Shown in pieces: positions 1 through 7,121 of a stretch of 59,388 nt of DNA. Below the pieces are notes generated by a model, which was not told the DNA's origin, searched no databases, and was given only the letters and a program-made list of their open reading frames with translations. Source of the stretch: CAZDXJ01 sp050303615 (lineage in GTDB: Bacteria > Pseudomonadota > Gammaproteobacteria > Methylococcales > Methylomonadaceae); NCBI GenBank assembly GCA_050303615.1, contig JBNLCC010000024.1, positions 1 to 59,388 of the forward strand. The letters are read 5' to 3'. How positions within the stretch are numbered: position 1 is the first letter of the stretch; every line of letters starts with the position of its first letter. A program made the translations under genes and the position numbers.

Positions 1-114
1 ATCGATGGCGAAGTAGAGCATCGCGATGTTTATTTAACTAAACAACAACGTAAGCAACAAATGTGTGTTTGCGTCTCGCGCGCTAAAGGCAAAAAACTGA
101 CTTTAGATCTGTAA
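1..114 (+). CDS. C-terminal end of a VanB/PDR-type ferredoxin oxidoreductase (partial)
   Basis: Only the last 37 codons are inside the window, open at the left edge and ending in TAA at 112-114. The residues EHRDVYL followed by CVCVSRAKG and a terminal LDL resemble the end of the plant-type [2Fe-2S] domain in phthalate dioxygenase reductase/VanB-like proteins, where the last cluster cysteine sits in such a CVSRA segment. These proteins pass electrons from NAD(P)H to Rieske oxygenases. The partner oxygenase is not visible. Family assignment rests on this short tail only. Confidence 0.6.
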   Translation: MDGEVEHRDVYLTKQQRKQQMCVCVSRAKGKKLTLDL

Positions 115-287
115 GAAAAACTTTTTGCAATTTCCGGCGCAAGCTGAACATTTCTTGGGGCATTTCCGGAATCGGTGCTCAAGAAACCGGAATAAATGTT
201 CGGATTGTCAGAATCATTCCTAATGCACAACCGGCGTGGATACCTGAACGCCCTGTAGCGACTGAAAGCCAACCTGAAGCCAATTAG
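87..287 (+). pseudogene. Open frame without a start codon, possible decayed gene tail
   Basis: After the stop of the oxidoreductase fragment, a different frame stays open from about 87 to the TAG at 285-287. It encodes a plausible-looking tail (GINVRIVRIIPNAQPAW, then a proline- and glutamate-rich end). It has no ATG, GTG or TTG start and no ribosome-binding site. It could be the remains of a gene whose front was lost, a frameshifted extension of the preceding gene, or chance. I do not recognise the family. Confidence 0.25.
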
Positions 288-396
288 TAGCAGCTGCATA
301 TAGTGGAGAGGTCGGTTTTTTCCAACTCCGGCTATATTGCATTATCCTAATTATTTCCTTTAAATTACAAAAACTTAAATTTTATCCGTTTTCGAG

Positions 397-429
397 GAAG
401 CCCCGCTTCCCAGTGGGAAGTTCTGCTTC
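397..429. promoter_or_regulatory. Nested dyad, candidate activator-binding site
   Basis: CTTCCC (406-411), a three-base centre and GGGAAG (415-420) form a perfect inverted repeat. GAAGC (397-401) and GCTTC (425-429) form an outer pair around it. There is no T-run after it, so it does not look like a terminator. It lies about 130-160 bases upstream of the sigma-54-type promoter at 556-571, a usual distance for an enhancer-binding protein site. That role is inference. Confidence 0.4.
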
Positions 430-555
430 ATAAATTGTATCTTATTGATATTAATATAAATATTGTGTTTTTCAGTGATGTTCTTTAGGTGATGAGTATC
501 AGCTTAAAAGCTAAAAATTGTCATTAGTAATTGATAGTTATAAAGAATTTATTGA

Positions 556-571
556 TGGTACGGCTATTGCT
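556..571 (+). promoter_or_regulatory. Sigma-54-type (-24/-12) promoter
   Basis: TGGTACGGCTATTGCT matches the RpoN consensus TGGCACG-N4-TTGCW with one change (C to T). The invariant GG (557-558) and GC (569-570) are separated by exactly ten bases. Transcription would start near 582, giving a leader of about 65-70 bases before the ATG at 650. A sigma-54-dependent activator is encoded two genes downstream (1676-3259), which supports function. Confidence 0.6.
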
Positions 572-601
572 CATAATAACGTGATGGCGCTATCTAAATA
601 T

Positions 602-620
602 TCCGGGTTTTGCACCCGGA
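602..620 (+). promoter_or_regulatory. Leader hairpin before the carbonic anhydrase-like gene
   Basis: TCCGGGT (602-608) pairs perfectly with ACCCGGA (614-620) around a five-base loop. It falls between the predicted sigma-54 start (about 582) and the ribosome-binding site (GAGGAG, 638-643), so it would be near the 5' end of the mRNA. It could stabilise the transcript or modulate translation. No U-run follows it. Confidence 0.4.
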
Positions 621-649
621 TTCCTAATTCTTTATTTGAGGAGATAACA

Positions 650-1303
650 ATGACAACTTTGAAAAATAAACTGGAAAACCGGATCAAGGATTATGATTAC
701 TGGGCGAAACGCCGGCGTTATGGAGCCGAGGGACATAATAATGCGCACTTGTGGGTTTTAGCTTGTATGGATGAACGTTTGCCGGTGGACGAGGCACTTG
801 GTATCCATGTCGACACGCCGGTCGGCGGCGGCGATGCGCATTGTTTTCGTAATGCGGGCGGCATTGTGACTGACGATGCCATTCGTTCCGCAATGTTGAC
901 CTGCAATTTTTTCGGAACCAAGGAAATTGTGATCGTGCAACACACCCAGTGCGGCATGCTGTCCGCGAATGCCGACGACCTTGAAAAGGCGATTCGTGAC
1001 CGGGGCGTCGATACGGACAATTTAATACTTGACCCGACATTGCCCGAACAAAAGCTTGGCAGGGGGTCGTTTGCCAAGTGGATCGGCATGATGGATGACG
1101 TCGATGTGTCCTGCATGAGAACCATTGAAGCGTTTAAAAACCATCCGCTGATTCCAAAGGACGTGGTAATCAGCGGCTGGGTTTGGGAGGTTGAGACGAG
1201 GCGGTTGAGAGCTCCGACGCTTGATCCTGAAAAACGGCTTAGAACCGATGTCGCTTCAACCGCGTTTGGGGTAAGCGCTAAGCAACCGGAACGTTGGACC
1301 TAA
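650..1303 (+). CDS. Beta-carbonic anhydrase-fold hydrolase, carbonyl sulfide hydrolase-like
   Basis: This 217-residue protein has the beta-carbonic anhydrase zinc site: C39-x-D41-x-R43 (in CMDER), and H98 with C101 (in HTQC). FRNAGG at 67-72 is also typical. Its short length and the CMDERL...HTQCGM pattern place it near the clade containing Rv1284-type enzymes, the Thiobacillus COS hydrolase and CS2 hydrolase. It may hydrate CO2 or hydrolyse COS; the sequence alone does not decide. The ATG at 650 follows a good GAGGAG ribosome-binding site and lies downstream of the predicted sigma-54 promoter. FmdB and a sigma-54 activator follow on the same strand. Confidence 0.8.
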   Translation: MTTLKNKLENRIKDYDYWAKRRRYGAEGHNNAHLWVLACMDERLPVDEALGIHVDTPVGGGDAHCFRNAGGIVTDDAIRSAMLTCNFFGTKEIVIVQHTQCGMLSANADDLEKAIRDRGVDTDNLILDPTLPEQKLGRGSFAKWIGMMDDVDVSCMRTIEAFKNHPLIPKDVVISGWVWEVETRRLRAPTLDPEKRLRTDVASTAFGVSAKQPERWT

Positions 1304-1315
1304 AAGGGTATCGGT

Positions 1316-1348
1316 GGAGAACGCTTAACCTGCGAACAAGCGTTCTCC
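1316..1348 (+). terminator. Perfect 11-bp stem-loop between the hydrolase gene and fmdB
   Basis: GGAGAACGCTT (1316-1326) is exactly complementary to AAGCGTTCTCC (1338-1348), with an eleven-base loop. It begins 13 bases after the hydrolase stop codon. Only TT follows the stem, so it is not a canonical intrinsic terminator. It may act as a partial terminator or a 3'-end stabiliser separating hydrolase output from the zinc-ribbon and regulator genes. Confidence 0.5.
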
Positions 1349-1390
1349 TTACGCCGTTGCTAAAGTCATTACCAGAAATAGGAAAAAAAT

Positions 1391-1642
1391 ATGCCAGTTT
1401 ACGATTATCAATGCGCTAAATGTGGAGCGCAGTTTGAAGCGAATCATCGAATAAATGATTTTTCGCCTGCTTGTCCGGCCTGCGGAGGCGCTTGTAATAA
1501 ACTGATCCTTTCGCCCCCGGCCGCACATGGTTACAAAGCGGTTGGCCGGGAGCAGGCAATGCGTTCGTTACAACCGTCTGCCCAAGGTAACGCTCATCGT
1601 CATGGGAAAGGATGCGGATGCGGCCTTGCGCATGATCATTGA
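1391..1642 (+). CDS. FmdB-family zinc ribbon protein
   Basis: An 83-residue protein starting MPVYDYQCAKCG, the hallmark opening of the FmdB (CxxC_CxxC_SSSS) family. A second CPAC pair completes a zinc ribbon in the first 36 residues. The C-terminus is rich in His, Gly and Cys (GKGCGCGLAHDH) and may bind metal as well. Named after a regulator of formamidase in Methylophilus, the family is poorly understood. Its place between a hydrolase and a sigma-54 activator suggests a part in the same response. Confidence 0.8.
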   Translation: MPVYDYQCAKCGAQFEANHRINDFSPACPACGGACNKLILSPPAAHGYKAVGREQAMRSLQPSAQGNAHRHGKGCGCGLAHDH

Positions 1643-1675
1643 CCTTTAGGAAACCGCCAAAAACAGGAGGCACTG

Positions 1676-3259
1676 ATGGCGCTCGGGAAAAAATTCTTGT
1701 CCTACTTGACCCCAATTTCATTTCTCCAGACCTTCGTGATTCAAAGCATTCATTTGGGGCGAAAGAACAATTTTGAACAATCGGGTAATGATAACTATAT
1801 TCAGCACCTTGGTCTGTCAGCGAGTAGTTGTTTTGAAGCTACGGCCAGAAAACAATTAGGTTATGAAAATGCACTAACCTATGACCAATATGCGGATGTT
1901 ATCATCGAAATCAAAAACCAGATCGGCGGCGGGTTTTCCAGGGTTTCGAGCGATGCTGGTGTAGTCCGCGTTGAAAATACACGTTGCCCTTTCGGGGCGA
2001 TGGTTAAAGAAACGCCTGAGCTATGTCAAATGACCTCCTCGGTTTTTGGCGGCATAGCGGCGCGGAATTTCGGCTATGCCAAAGTCGAATTGAAAAAGCG
2101 TATTGCCGTTTGCGATGCAAACTGTGAGGTTAATATTTATTTGGACCGGCAAACGAGTCAAGACCGAGCCGGCGATGAATATTACAGCCAGGACGGCGCA
2201 ATCGTTTCTAAATTGGAGTTGTCAGAAACTATCGTTCAAGTGACGGAGCAAACGGGGGAAAACTGGTGCTGCAGCGGCGAAGCGAATGTTCGGCAAAACC
2301 CGCTCAATATCATCACAGGACAGTCCCAAAGGATGCGTGAAATTATCGAGGCGATAGAGATAGTTGCCCCGACCATGGCTAATGTGCTGATAAGCGGGGA
2401 GACCGGTGTTGGCAAGGAAATTATTGCCCGGGCCATACATGCCCTGAGTGGTCGTAACCAAGATAAATTTGTCGCAGTCAATTGCGGTGCTATAGCGGAG
2501 ACTTTGATCGAAAGCGCGTTATTCGGCCATGAAAAAGGCGCTTTCACAGGGGCTTATAATGTTCACCAGGGTTTTTTCGAAAGAGCCTGTTCCGGCACGT
2601 TGTTTCTGGATGAGATCGACAGTTTGAGTTTGGCGGGGCAAGCGAAATTGCTGCGTGTACTGCAAGAAGGCGAATTTGAAAGAGTGGGCGGCAGACAAGT
2701 GATCGAGGCGGATGTCCGGATCATCGTTGCCTCTAACCGGCAGCTCAAAGACATGGTCTCAGCCGGCAGTTTTCGCAAAGATCTTTTTTATCGGTTGAAT
2801 ATTGTGCCGATTCATATACCGCCGTTGCAGGAAAGACGTGAAGACATTGGTCCTTTAGTTGATTATTATCTAACGCAATTGTCGAAGAAATATCAAAAAC
2901 CGAGGAAAAGTCTTAGCGAGCAGGCATGGCGCAAAGTAATGTTTTACCAATGGCCCGGCAATGTCCGGGAATTGGAAAACGCCTTGGAGCATGCATTTTT
3001 ATTCTCGCCCGGACCTTCAATCGAGGATATCGCTGTCGATCTTACTGACTCGGATTCAGATCATCGTTGCGAAGGGAGTCTGAATGTAACCAAGAAGAAA
3101 GCCGCCCGTGAAATTGAAATTAAGATGCTGCAGGACGCGCTAAAGAGATTTACCGGAAACGTGAGTGCGGTTGCAAGAGAAATGGAAATAACCCCGCGCG
3201 CGGTTCACCAAAAACTGAAAAAATATGATATTGAAGCAGCCGCTTATCGAAACAAATAG
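1676..3259 (+). CDS. Sigma-54-dependent activator with N-terminal MetOD1 sensor domain
   Basis: A 527-residue enhancer-binding protein. Residues about 35-160 resemble methanogen output domain 1 (MetOD1): CPFG (C104), ELC (C117), VFGGIAARNFGYAKVEL, then C146 and C150 before VNIYL. Residues about 212-440 are the AAA+ sigma-54 domain, with Walker A GETGVGKE (241-248), intact GAFTGA (288-293) and Walker B LFLDEID. A Fis-type helix-turn-helix lies at about 478-517. There is no receiver domain, so the cysteine-rich domain probably senses a ligand, metal or redox state directly. The start follows a strong AGGAGG site. The likely target is the RpoN promoter at 556-571, with autoregulation if transcription continues through fmdB. 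Confidence 0.8.
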   Translation: MALGKKFLSYLTPISFLQTFVIQSIHLGRKNNFEQSGNDNYIQHLGLSASSCFEATARKQLGYENALTYDQYADVIIEIKNQIGGGFSRVSSDAGVVRVENTRCPFGAMVKETPELCQMTSSVFGGIAARNFGYAKVELKKRIAVCDANCEVNIYLDRQTSQDRAGDEYYSQDGAIVSKLELSETIVQVTEQTGENWCCSGEANVRQNPLNIITGQSQRMREIIEAIEIVAPTMANVLISGETGVGKEIIARAIHALSGRNQDKFVAVNCGAIAETLIESALFGHEKGAFTGAYNVHQGFFERACSGTLFLDEIDSLSLAGQAKLLRVLQEGEFERVGGRQVIEADVRIIVASNRQLKDMVSAGSFRKDLFYRLNIVPIHIPPLQERREDIGPLVDYYLTQLSKKYQKPRKSLSEQAWRKVMFYQWPGNVRELENALEHAFLFSPGPSIEDIAVDLTDSDSDHRCEGSLNVTKKKAAREIEIKMLQDALKRFTGNVSAVAREMEITPRAVHQKLKKYDIEAAAYRNK

Positions 3260-3296
3260 GATAGGGGTATCTTACCGGCGTGATTTGTACTGATAC

Positions 3297-3598
3297 TTAT
3301 AGCTTGAATTCAGGTATTAACTCAGCAGTTGCCGCTATGCCGATAATCGATTCGTCTTCCTGAACGCTGTTGCCGAATTTCATCATCAATTCTGCTAACT
3401 CATCCATGGTGATAGGTAATGGAATAACGAAGTGCTTATTATCGCGAATGTTAATTGCCGATTGACGTCCTTCATCGGCTTGTTTGGGTTCACAATCCAC
3501 AATTATGAGCGTCCTAGTTTCGCGAGAGCGGAAACTAAGTTTTGTGTGATCGTTGTTTTACCAATGCCGCCTTTACCGTATTGCTTATTTTACGTAAG
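3297..3598 (-). pseudogene. nifH: nifH remnant with large internal deletion and frameshifts
   Basis: Read on the minus strand, the front encodes YGKGGIGKTTITQNLVSALA, the P-loop start of nitrogenase iron protein. After a one-base frameshift it continues IIVDCEPKQADEGRQ, then RDNKHFVIPLPITMDEL and EDESIIG, the NifH C-terminus. Roughly residues 45-245 of a normal NifH (about 295 residues) are missing. The join falls where the family has DPK-AD near the front and DPNHKQADE near the end, so deletion between short similar sequences is likely. The start codon is lost and another one-base loss precedes the P-loop. No other nif genes are in the window. Confidence 0.8.
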
Positions 3599-3691
3599 CT
3601 TGGAGAGATTGAATCAATATCAAGCGGCTCAGCCCGGTGCTATTGTGCAAGTTACTGTCATTGTTAGCCATCCGACAACAAGGAGAATTTT

Positions 3692-4243
3692 ATGGGACAG
3701 CGTTTTAGCGAACTATCCGAGAAACATATTCAATTTATCGAAGCACAGAAACTTTTTTTCGTCGGTACGGCGACTGCCGACAGCCGGGTCAATATATCGC
3801 CAAAAGGGATGGATTCGTTGCGGGTTCTGGACAACAGCCGTGTGGCTTGGTTAAACGTGACCGGCAGCGGCAATGAAACTTCTGCCCATGTCCAGCAGGA
3901 TCCGCGCATGACCATGATGTTCTGCGCCTTTGAGGGCAAACCGTTGATTTTAAGGCTTTACGGGACCGCTAGCGTTGTACACCGGGGAGATCCGGCTTGG
4001 CACGAACTGTTTGTCAAGTTCAAGCCATTACCTGGTGCGCGTCAAATTTTCGATGTTGCAATCGATCTGGTACAAACCTCCTGCGGCATGGCTGTTCCCT
4101 ATTTCGCTTATCAGGGCGGCCGGGAGCAACTTAACAACTTAGCCGCTGAATTAGACGAAGACGGTTTGCGGCGCTACTGGGAGGAAAACAATCAAACGAG
4201 TATTGACGGTTTTCCTACCAACATCATTGCGAAAAGCAATTGA
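3692..4243 (+). CDS. Pyridoxamine 5'-phosphate oxidase-family flavoprotein
   Basis: A 183-residue protein of the PPOX/FMN-binding split-barrel class. The front half carries the family pattern FFVGTATADSRVNISPKG, followed by a strand with VAWLNVTGSGNET and DPRMTMMFCAF. Members bind FMN, F420 or haem and reduce varied substrates; the substrate here is unknown. AGGAG lies at the proper distance before the ATG. The gene sits just downstream of the nifH remnant and 74 bases before a methyltransferase gene on the same strand. Length is normal for the family. Confidence 0.75.
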   Translation: MGQRFSELSEKHIQFIEAQKLFFVGTATADSRVNISPKGMDSLRVLDNSRVAWLNVTGSGNETSAHVQQDPRMTMMFCAFEGKPLILRLYGTASVVHRGDPAWHELFVKFKPLPGARQIFDVAIDLVQTSCGMAVPYFAYQGGREQLNNLAAELDEDGLRRYWEENNQTSIDGFPTNIIAKSN

Positions 4244-4317
4244 TCCGCTTCGTTGCCGGTTATGCAGCCACGTCTTGCCGACCGGGGCGTACCCACATTG
4301 TAAGATAAGGAAAACAA

Positions 4318-5022
4318 ATGAAAACTCCTTTGGCTTGGCAATACGATGAATACCATCAGGTCGGAAAAGACTACAGTTTGCCGGAAGAAGTCGAGATTTA
4401 TGAGACAACCCATGCAAATTTCCGTGATCTTGAGCGGGAAAGCAGTGCCGTACTTGATGTGCTGGGGCTCGGCGCTAACGAAAGCGTGATCGATTTTGGC
4501 GCCGGAACCGGTGTGTTCGCGATGCAGGCTGCGCGGCGTTGTGCCAAGGTTTATGCGGTCGATGTATCCCGAGCCATGATCGGGTATGCAAAAGCCAAGG
4601 CGGTCAAGGCCGGTGTGACCAATATTGAATTTTGCCAGGGCGGGTTTCTCAGCTATGAGCATCAACACCAAAACGTCGACGCGATTGTTACAACTTTTGC
4701 TTTTCATCATCTGCCGGACTTTTGGAAGGGAGTCGCTTTGCAGCGTATGAACCGCATGCTCAAGCACGGCGGCCGGCTTTATATCAACGACGTCATTCTG
4801 GCGGAAGATCATGCCATTACGAATATAGCGGCTTTCATTGAAAAGCAGGCGGCAGCCGGCGGTGATTTTCTGCGCCAAGATGCGGAGGGGCATTTTAGGG
4901 ACGAATTTTCCACCTATGACTGGATTATGGATGGCCTATTGACAAGGGCCGGATTCACGATCGACAGCAAAAGCATGCGTGAAGGGGTGTTCGGAGTTTA
5001 TTTATGCACTAAAAATGCGTAA
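4318..5022 (+). CDS. Class I SAM-dependent methyltransferase
   Basis: A 234-residue protein with the Rossmann-type AdoMet-binding motif I, VIDFGAGTGVFAMQAA (about 56-71), an acidic post-I end (VYAVDVS), and motif IV around DAIVTTFAFHHLPD. This is the methyltransferase 11/25-like architecture. The substrate cannot be told. Start chosen at the ATG after TAAGGAAAA. It may be co-transcribed with the PPOX-type gene ahead of it; nothing in the gap looks like a terminator. Confidence 0.75.
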   Translation: MKTPLAWQYDEYHQVGKDYSLPEEVEIYETTHANFRDLERESSAVLDVLGLGANESVIDFGAGTGVFAMQAARRCAKVYAVDVSRAMIGYAKAKAVKAGVTNIEFCQGGFLSYEHQHQNVDAIVTTFAFHHLPDFWKGVALQRMNRMLKHGGRLYINDVILAEDHAITNIAAFIEKQAAAGGDFLRQDAEGHFRDEFSTYDWIMDGLLTRAGFTIDSKSMREGVFGVYLCTKNA

Positions 5023-5457
5023 GGCGCGGAGGCGGACGCAGACGCATGGGGCTGAATTCTCAACTGGCGGCATAAATCCCCCAAGGTATATGGGATGTTC
5101 AAGAAAATATTGAAGAAGAGTCAACCACGAGTATATCTCGGCACATTGTCAATGGAATACATTTGTTAGCCGTCTTTGTTCATGGCGTAATGTGCTTCGG
5201 TTTCGGCCCCTATTTGATAGAGAAGATATGAATGGACTTCTCTATAAAGTTTGCTACAAACTTTTACTCGAAATGAAAACATGCTTGTAAATTTCAGCGC
5301 TGTAAAGTAACACAGACAGATCCAAAAAAGCCCATATTACGGTGTTTTTGATCGACGTTAGGACGTAAGTCAATCGCCTTTCAAGGATTAAAAAAAATTC
5401 TGATTCAATTTGTTTTTCCGTGTTTTTCAACTGATGGTAGTTAATGGATGGGGCTGC
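5023..5457. other. 435-bp gap with two back-to-back hairpins
   Basis: There is no gene with a start codon. A short open stretch (about 5081-5230) reads DVQENIEEESTTSI...HLLAVFVHG but lacks a start and matches nothing I know. At 5217-5225/5237-5245 ATAGAGAAG pairs with CTTCTCTAT, and immediately after, at 5246-5253/5257-5264, AAAGTTTG pairs with CAAACTTT around a three-base loop. The flanking genes converge here, so the hairpins may end transcription from one or both sides. A small RNA is also possible. Confidence 0.4.
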
Positions 5458-5991
5458 TTATGGTTTTTTCAAATACTTGTCTTTTAGCTGCTGGTAATGT
5501 TGAAAGGAATAGTGCAGAAATTGTTTGTCGCTATCCGTTAACGGTCTGACTTGCTTGGCCGGCGAGCCGACATAAAGATAGCCGCTCTCCAAGGTTCTTC
5601 CGGGCGGTACCAGCGAATTAGCGCCTAGTATCACGTAATCCCCCAATACCGCGCCGTCCATGATGACTGCTGCGATGCCGATTAAGCAATAATTGCCGAC
5701 GGTGCAGGCATGGACCACCGCCTTATGGCCAATGGTCACGCCCTGACCGATGCTTAATGGAAATCCCCCCGGTGCATATTCGCTGTCGTGAGTGACATGC
5801 AGTACGCTGCCGTCCTGGACGTTGGTGCCGGCGCCGATCTCAATGCGGTGCACATCGCCTCTGACCACTGCTGTCGGCCATATTGAAACGTGGTCGTGTA
5901 AAGTGACGTCGCCGATCACCACGGCGCTGTCATCGATATAAACTTCCTCGCCGATTTTCGGCTGCTTATTACTAAAATTTCTGATGGTCAC
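5458..5991 (-). CDS. yrdA: Gamma-class carbonic anhydrase family protein (YrdA/PaaY-like)
   Basis: A 177-residue left-handed beta-helix protein with hexapeptide repeats (VVIGDVTLHDHVSIWP, IEIGAGTNVQDGSVLHV). The metal-binding histidines are present: H65 or H68 in LHVTHD, H89 in IGHK and H94 in VHAC. Such proteins form trimers with a metal between subunits. Many are carbonic anhydrases; some E. coli homologues show no such activity. It is monocistronic and divergent from the SPFH gene at 6109. It is a second, unrelated carbonic anhydrase-type fold within 5 kb. Confidence 0.85.
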   Translation of the reverse strand: MTIRNFSNKQPKIGEEVYIDDSAVVIGDVTLHDHVSIWPTAVVRGDVHRIEIGAGTNVQDGSVLHVTHDSEYAPGGFPLSIGQGVTIGHKAVVHACTVGNYCLIGIAAVIMDGAVLGDYVILGANSLVPPGRTLESGYLYVGSPAKQVRPLTDSDKQFLHYSFQHYQQLKDKYLKKP

Positions 5992-6108
5992 AATATCACC
6001 TGATCATAGTAAAAACATCTATAATGCACATTGTAGCGAGAACAGGTCAACTGCCGGTTTTTAAAACCGCTCTACCAAACACAAATTTTACATGCGCAGG
6101 AGACTAAC

Positions 6109-7116
6109 ATGGCATTATTTGAAGGCTTAAAACGCCAGTTTCGGTCGGTCATTGAATGGAATAATCCGCGCCCGGGTACGCTTTTTCACCAGTGGAGTGA
6201 GAACGGCGACGAAATTAAAAATGCTTCGAAGTTGATTGTCGGTCCCGGGCAAGGCTGCATATTCGTTTATGAAGGAAAAGTCCGTTCGGTCATTACTGAA
6301 GAATGTTTAATCGAGCTATCGACGGCCAATATACCTTTCTGGACGACAATCAAAAAATTCATGCAATTTTTTGAAAGCGAGCATAAAGCCGGCATCTATT
6401 TTTTTAAGCGCAGTAAAATACTGGACCAGAAATGGGGGACGACCTCGGTTATTAAATATGAAGATCCGAAGTATAAATTTCCCGTCGGTTTAAAGGCATT
6501 CGGTAATTACAGTTACCGGATAACCGAGCCGGGGGAGTTTTTTGTCAATGTTGTCGGTAGTCACAATGAATTTTATGTTGAGGATTTTCGTCAGATCATG
6601 GCCGACCGCATTATTCAGCCGCTGAGTGATTTTCTCGCCGAAAGTAAATTTACTTATACCGACATTGATGCCAATAGAGAAGAAATTGCCGGCGGCATGC
6701 AGCAAAAACTGGATGCAGATTTTCGCAAACTGGGATTTACCATCACCGATTTTCGTATTGAGGGTACGGACTTTGATCAGGGTACCAAAGCACGCATTAA
6801 TCGCATTGCCGATTTGACCGCCGAAGCACAGGCCGCGCAGGCAGTGGGGCTCGATTTTGCCGGGGTGCAACAGCTGGAAGCGCTGCGTGAAGCGGCAAGA
6901 AACGAAGGCGGTGGTGCCGGTATGGGCATGGGTCTTGGGGCAGGTATCGGCTTGGGGCAAAGCATGGCCAAGTCTATGGGGGAGGGAATGTCCGGTGCTT
7001 CCGGTAACCATGCGGTGATCGATAAACTGGCGCAGTTAAAAAAAATCCATGAAGCGGGGTTAATTACTGGCGATGAGTATAATGCCAAGAAAAAACAGCT
7101 GTTGGATGCACTCTAG
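6109..7116 (+). CDS. SPFH/band-7 domain protein with C-terminal SHOCT domain
   Basis: A 335-residue soluble protein of the YdjI-like SPFH group (often called virion-core-protein-like). The SPFH core spans about residues 30-245 (FVYEGKVRSVITEE, then DFRIEGTDFDQGTKARI). A glycine- and methionine-rich linker (about 265-300) leads to a SHOCT helix pair (IDKLAQLKKIHEAGLITGDEY...) at the end. SHOCT domains usually mediate oligomerisation. AGGAG precedes the ATG. The stop is five bases before the zinc-ribbon gene at 7122, so the two are probably co-expressed. Function is unknown; membrane-stress roles are known for Bacillus relatives. Confidence 0.8.
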   Translation: MALFEGLKRQFRSVIEWNNPRPGTLFHQWSENGDEIKNASKLIVGPGQGCIFVYEGKVRSVITEECLIELSTANIPFWTTIKKFMQFFESEHKAGIYFFKRSKILDQKWGTTSVIKYEDPKYKFPVGLKAFGNYSYRITEPGEFFVNVVGSHNEFYVEDFRQIMADRIIQPLSDFLAESKFTYTDIDANREEIAGGMQQKLDADFRKLGFTITDFRIEGTDFDQGTKARINRIADLTAEAQAAQAVGLDFAGVQQLEALREAARNEGGGAGMGMGLGAGIGLGQSMAKSMGEGMSGASGNHAVIDKLAQLKKIHEAGLITGDEYNAKKKQLLDAL

Positions 7117-7121
7117 TTTTA

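Larger units (their letters stand above)
288..649. other. Gene-free upstream region of the carbonic anhydrase-like gene
   Basis: About 360 bases with no convincing gene. It is AT-rich and holds three signals listed separately: a nested dyad at 397-429, a sigma-54-type promoter at 556-571 and a hairpin at 602-620. The frame of the following gene stays open back to a TTG at 518, but the promoter signal lies inside that extension, so the extension is probably not translated. Confidence 0.6.

Noticed and set aside
518..649. Upstream extension of the carbonic anhydrase-like protein
   Set aside because: The added 44 residues match nothing in the family, start at a TTG without a ribosome-binding site and contain the sigma-54 promoter.
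3297..3500. The nifH tail as a stand-alone small protein or ParA-like gene
   Set aside because: The C-terminal residues are specific to NifH and the upstream frame carries the NifH P-loop out of frame; a broken nifH explains both.
3432..3854. 140-residue plus-strand open frame
   Set aside because: It runs antisense across the nifH remnant and then into the PPOX-type gene in another frame; no ribosome-binding site and no recognisable protein features.
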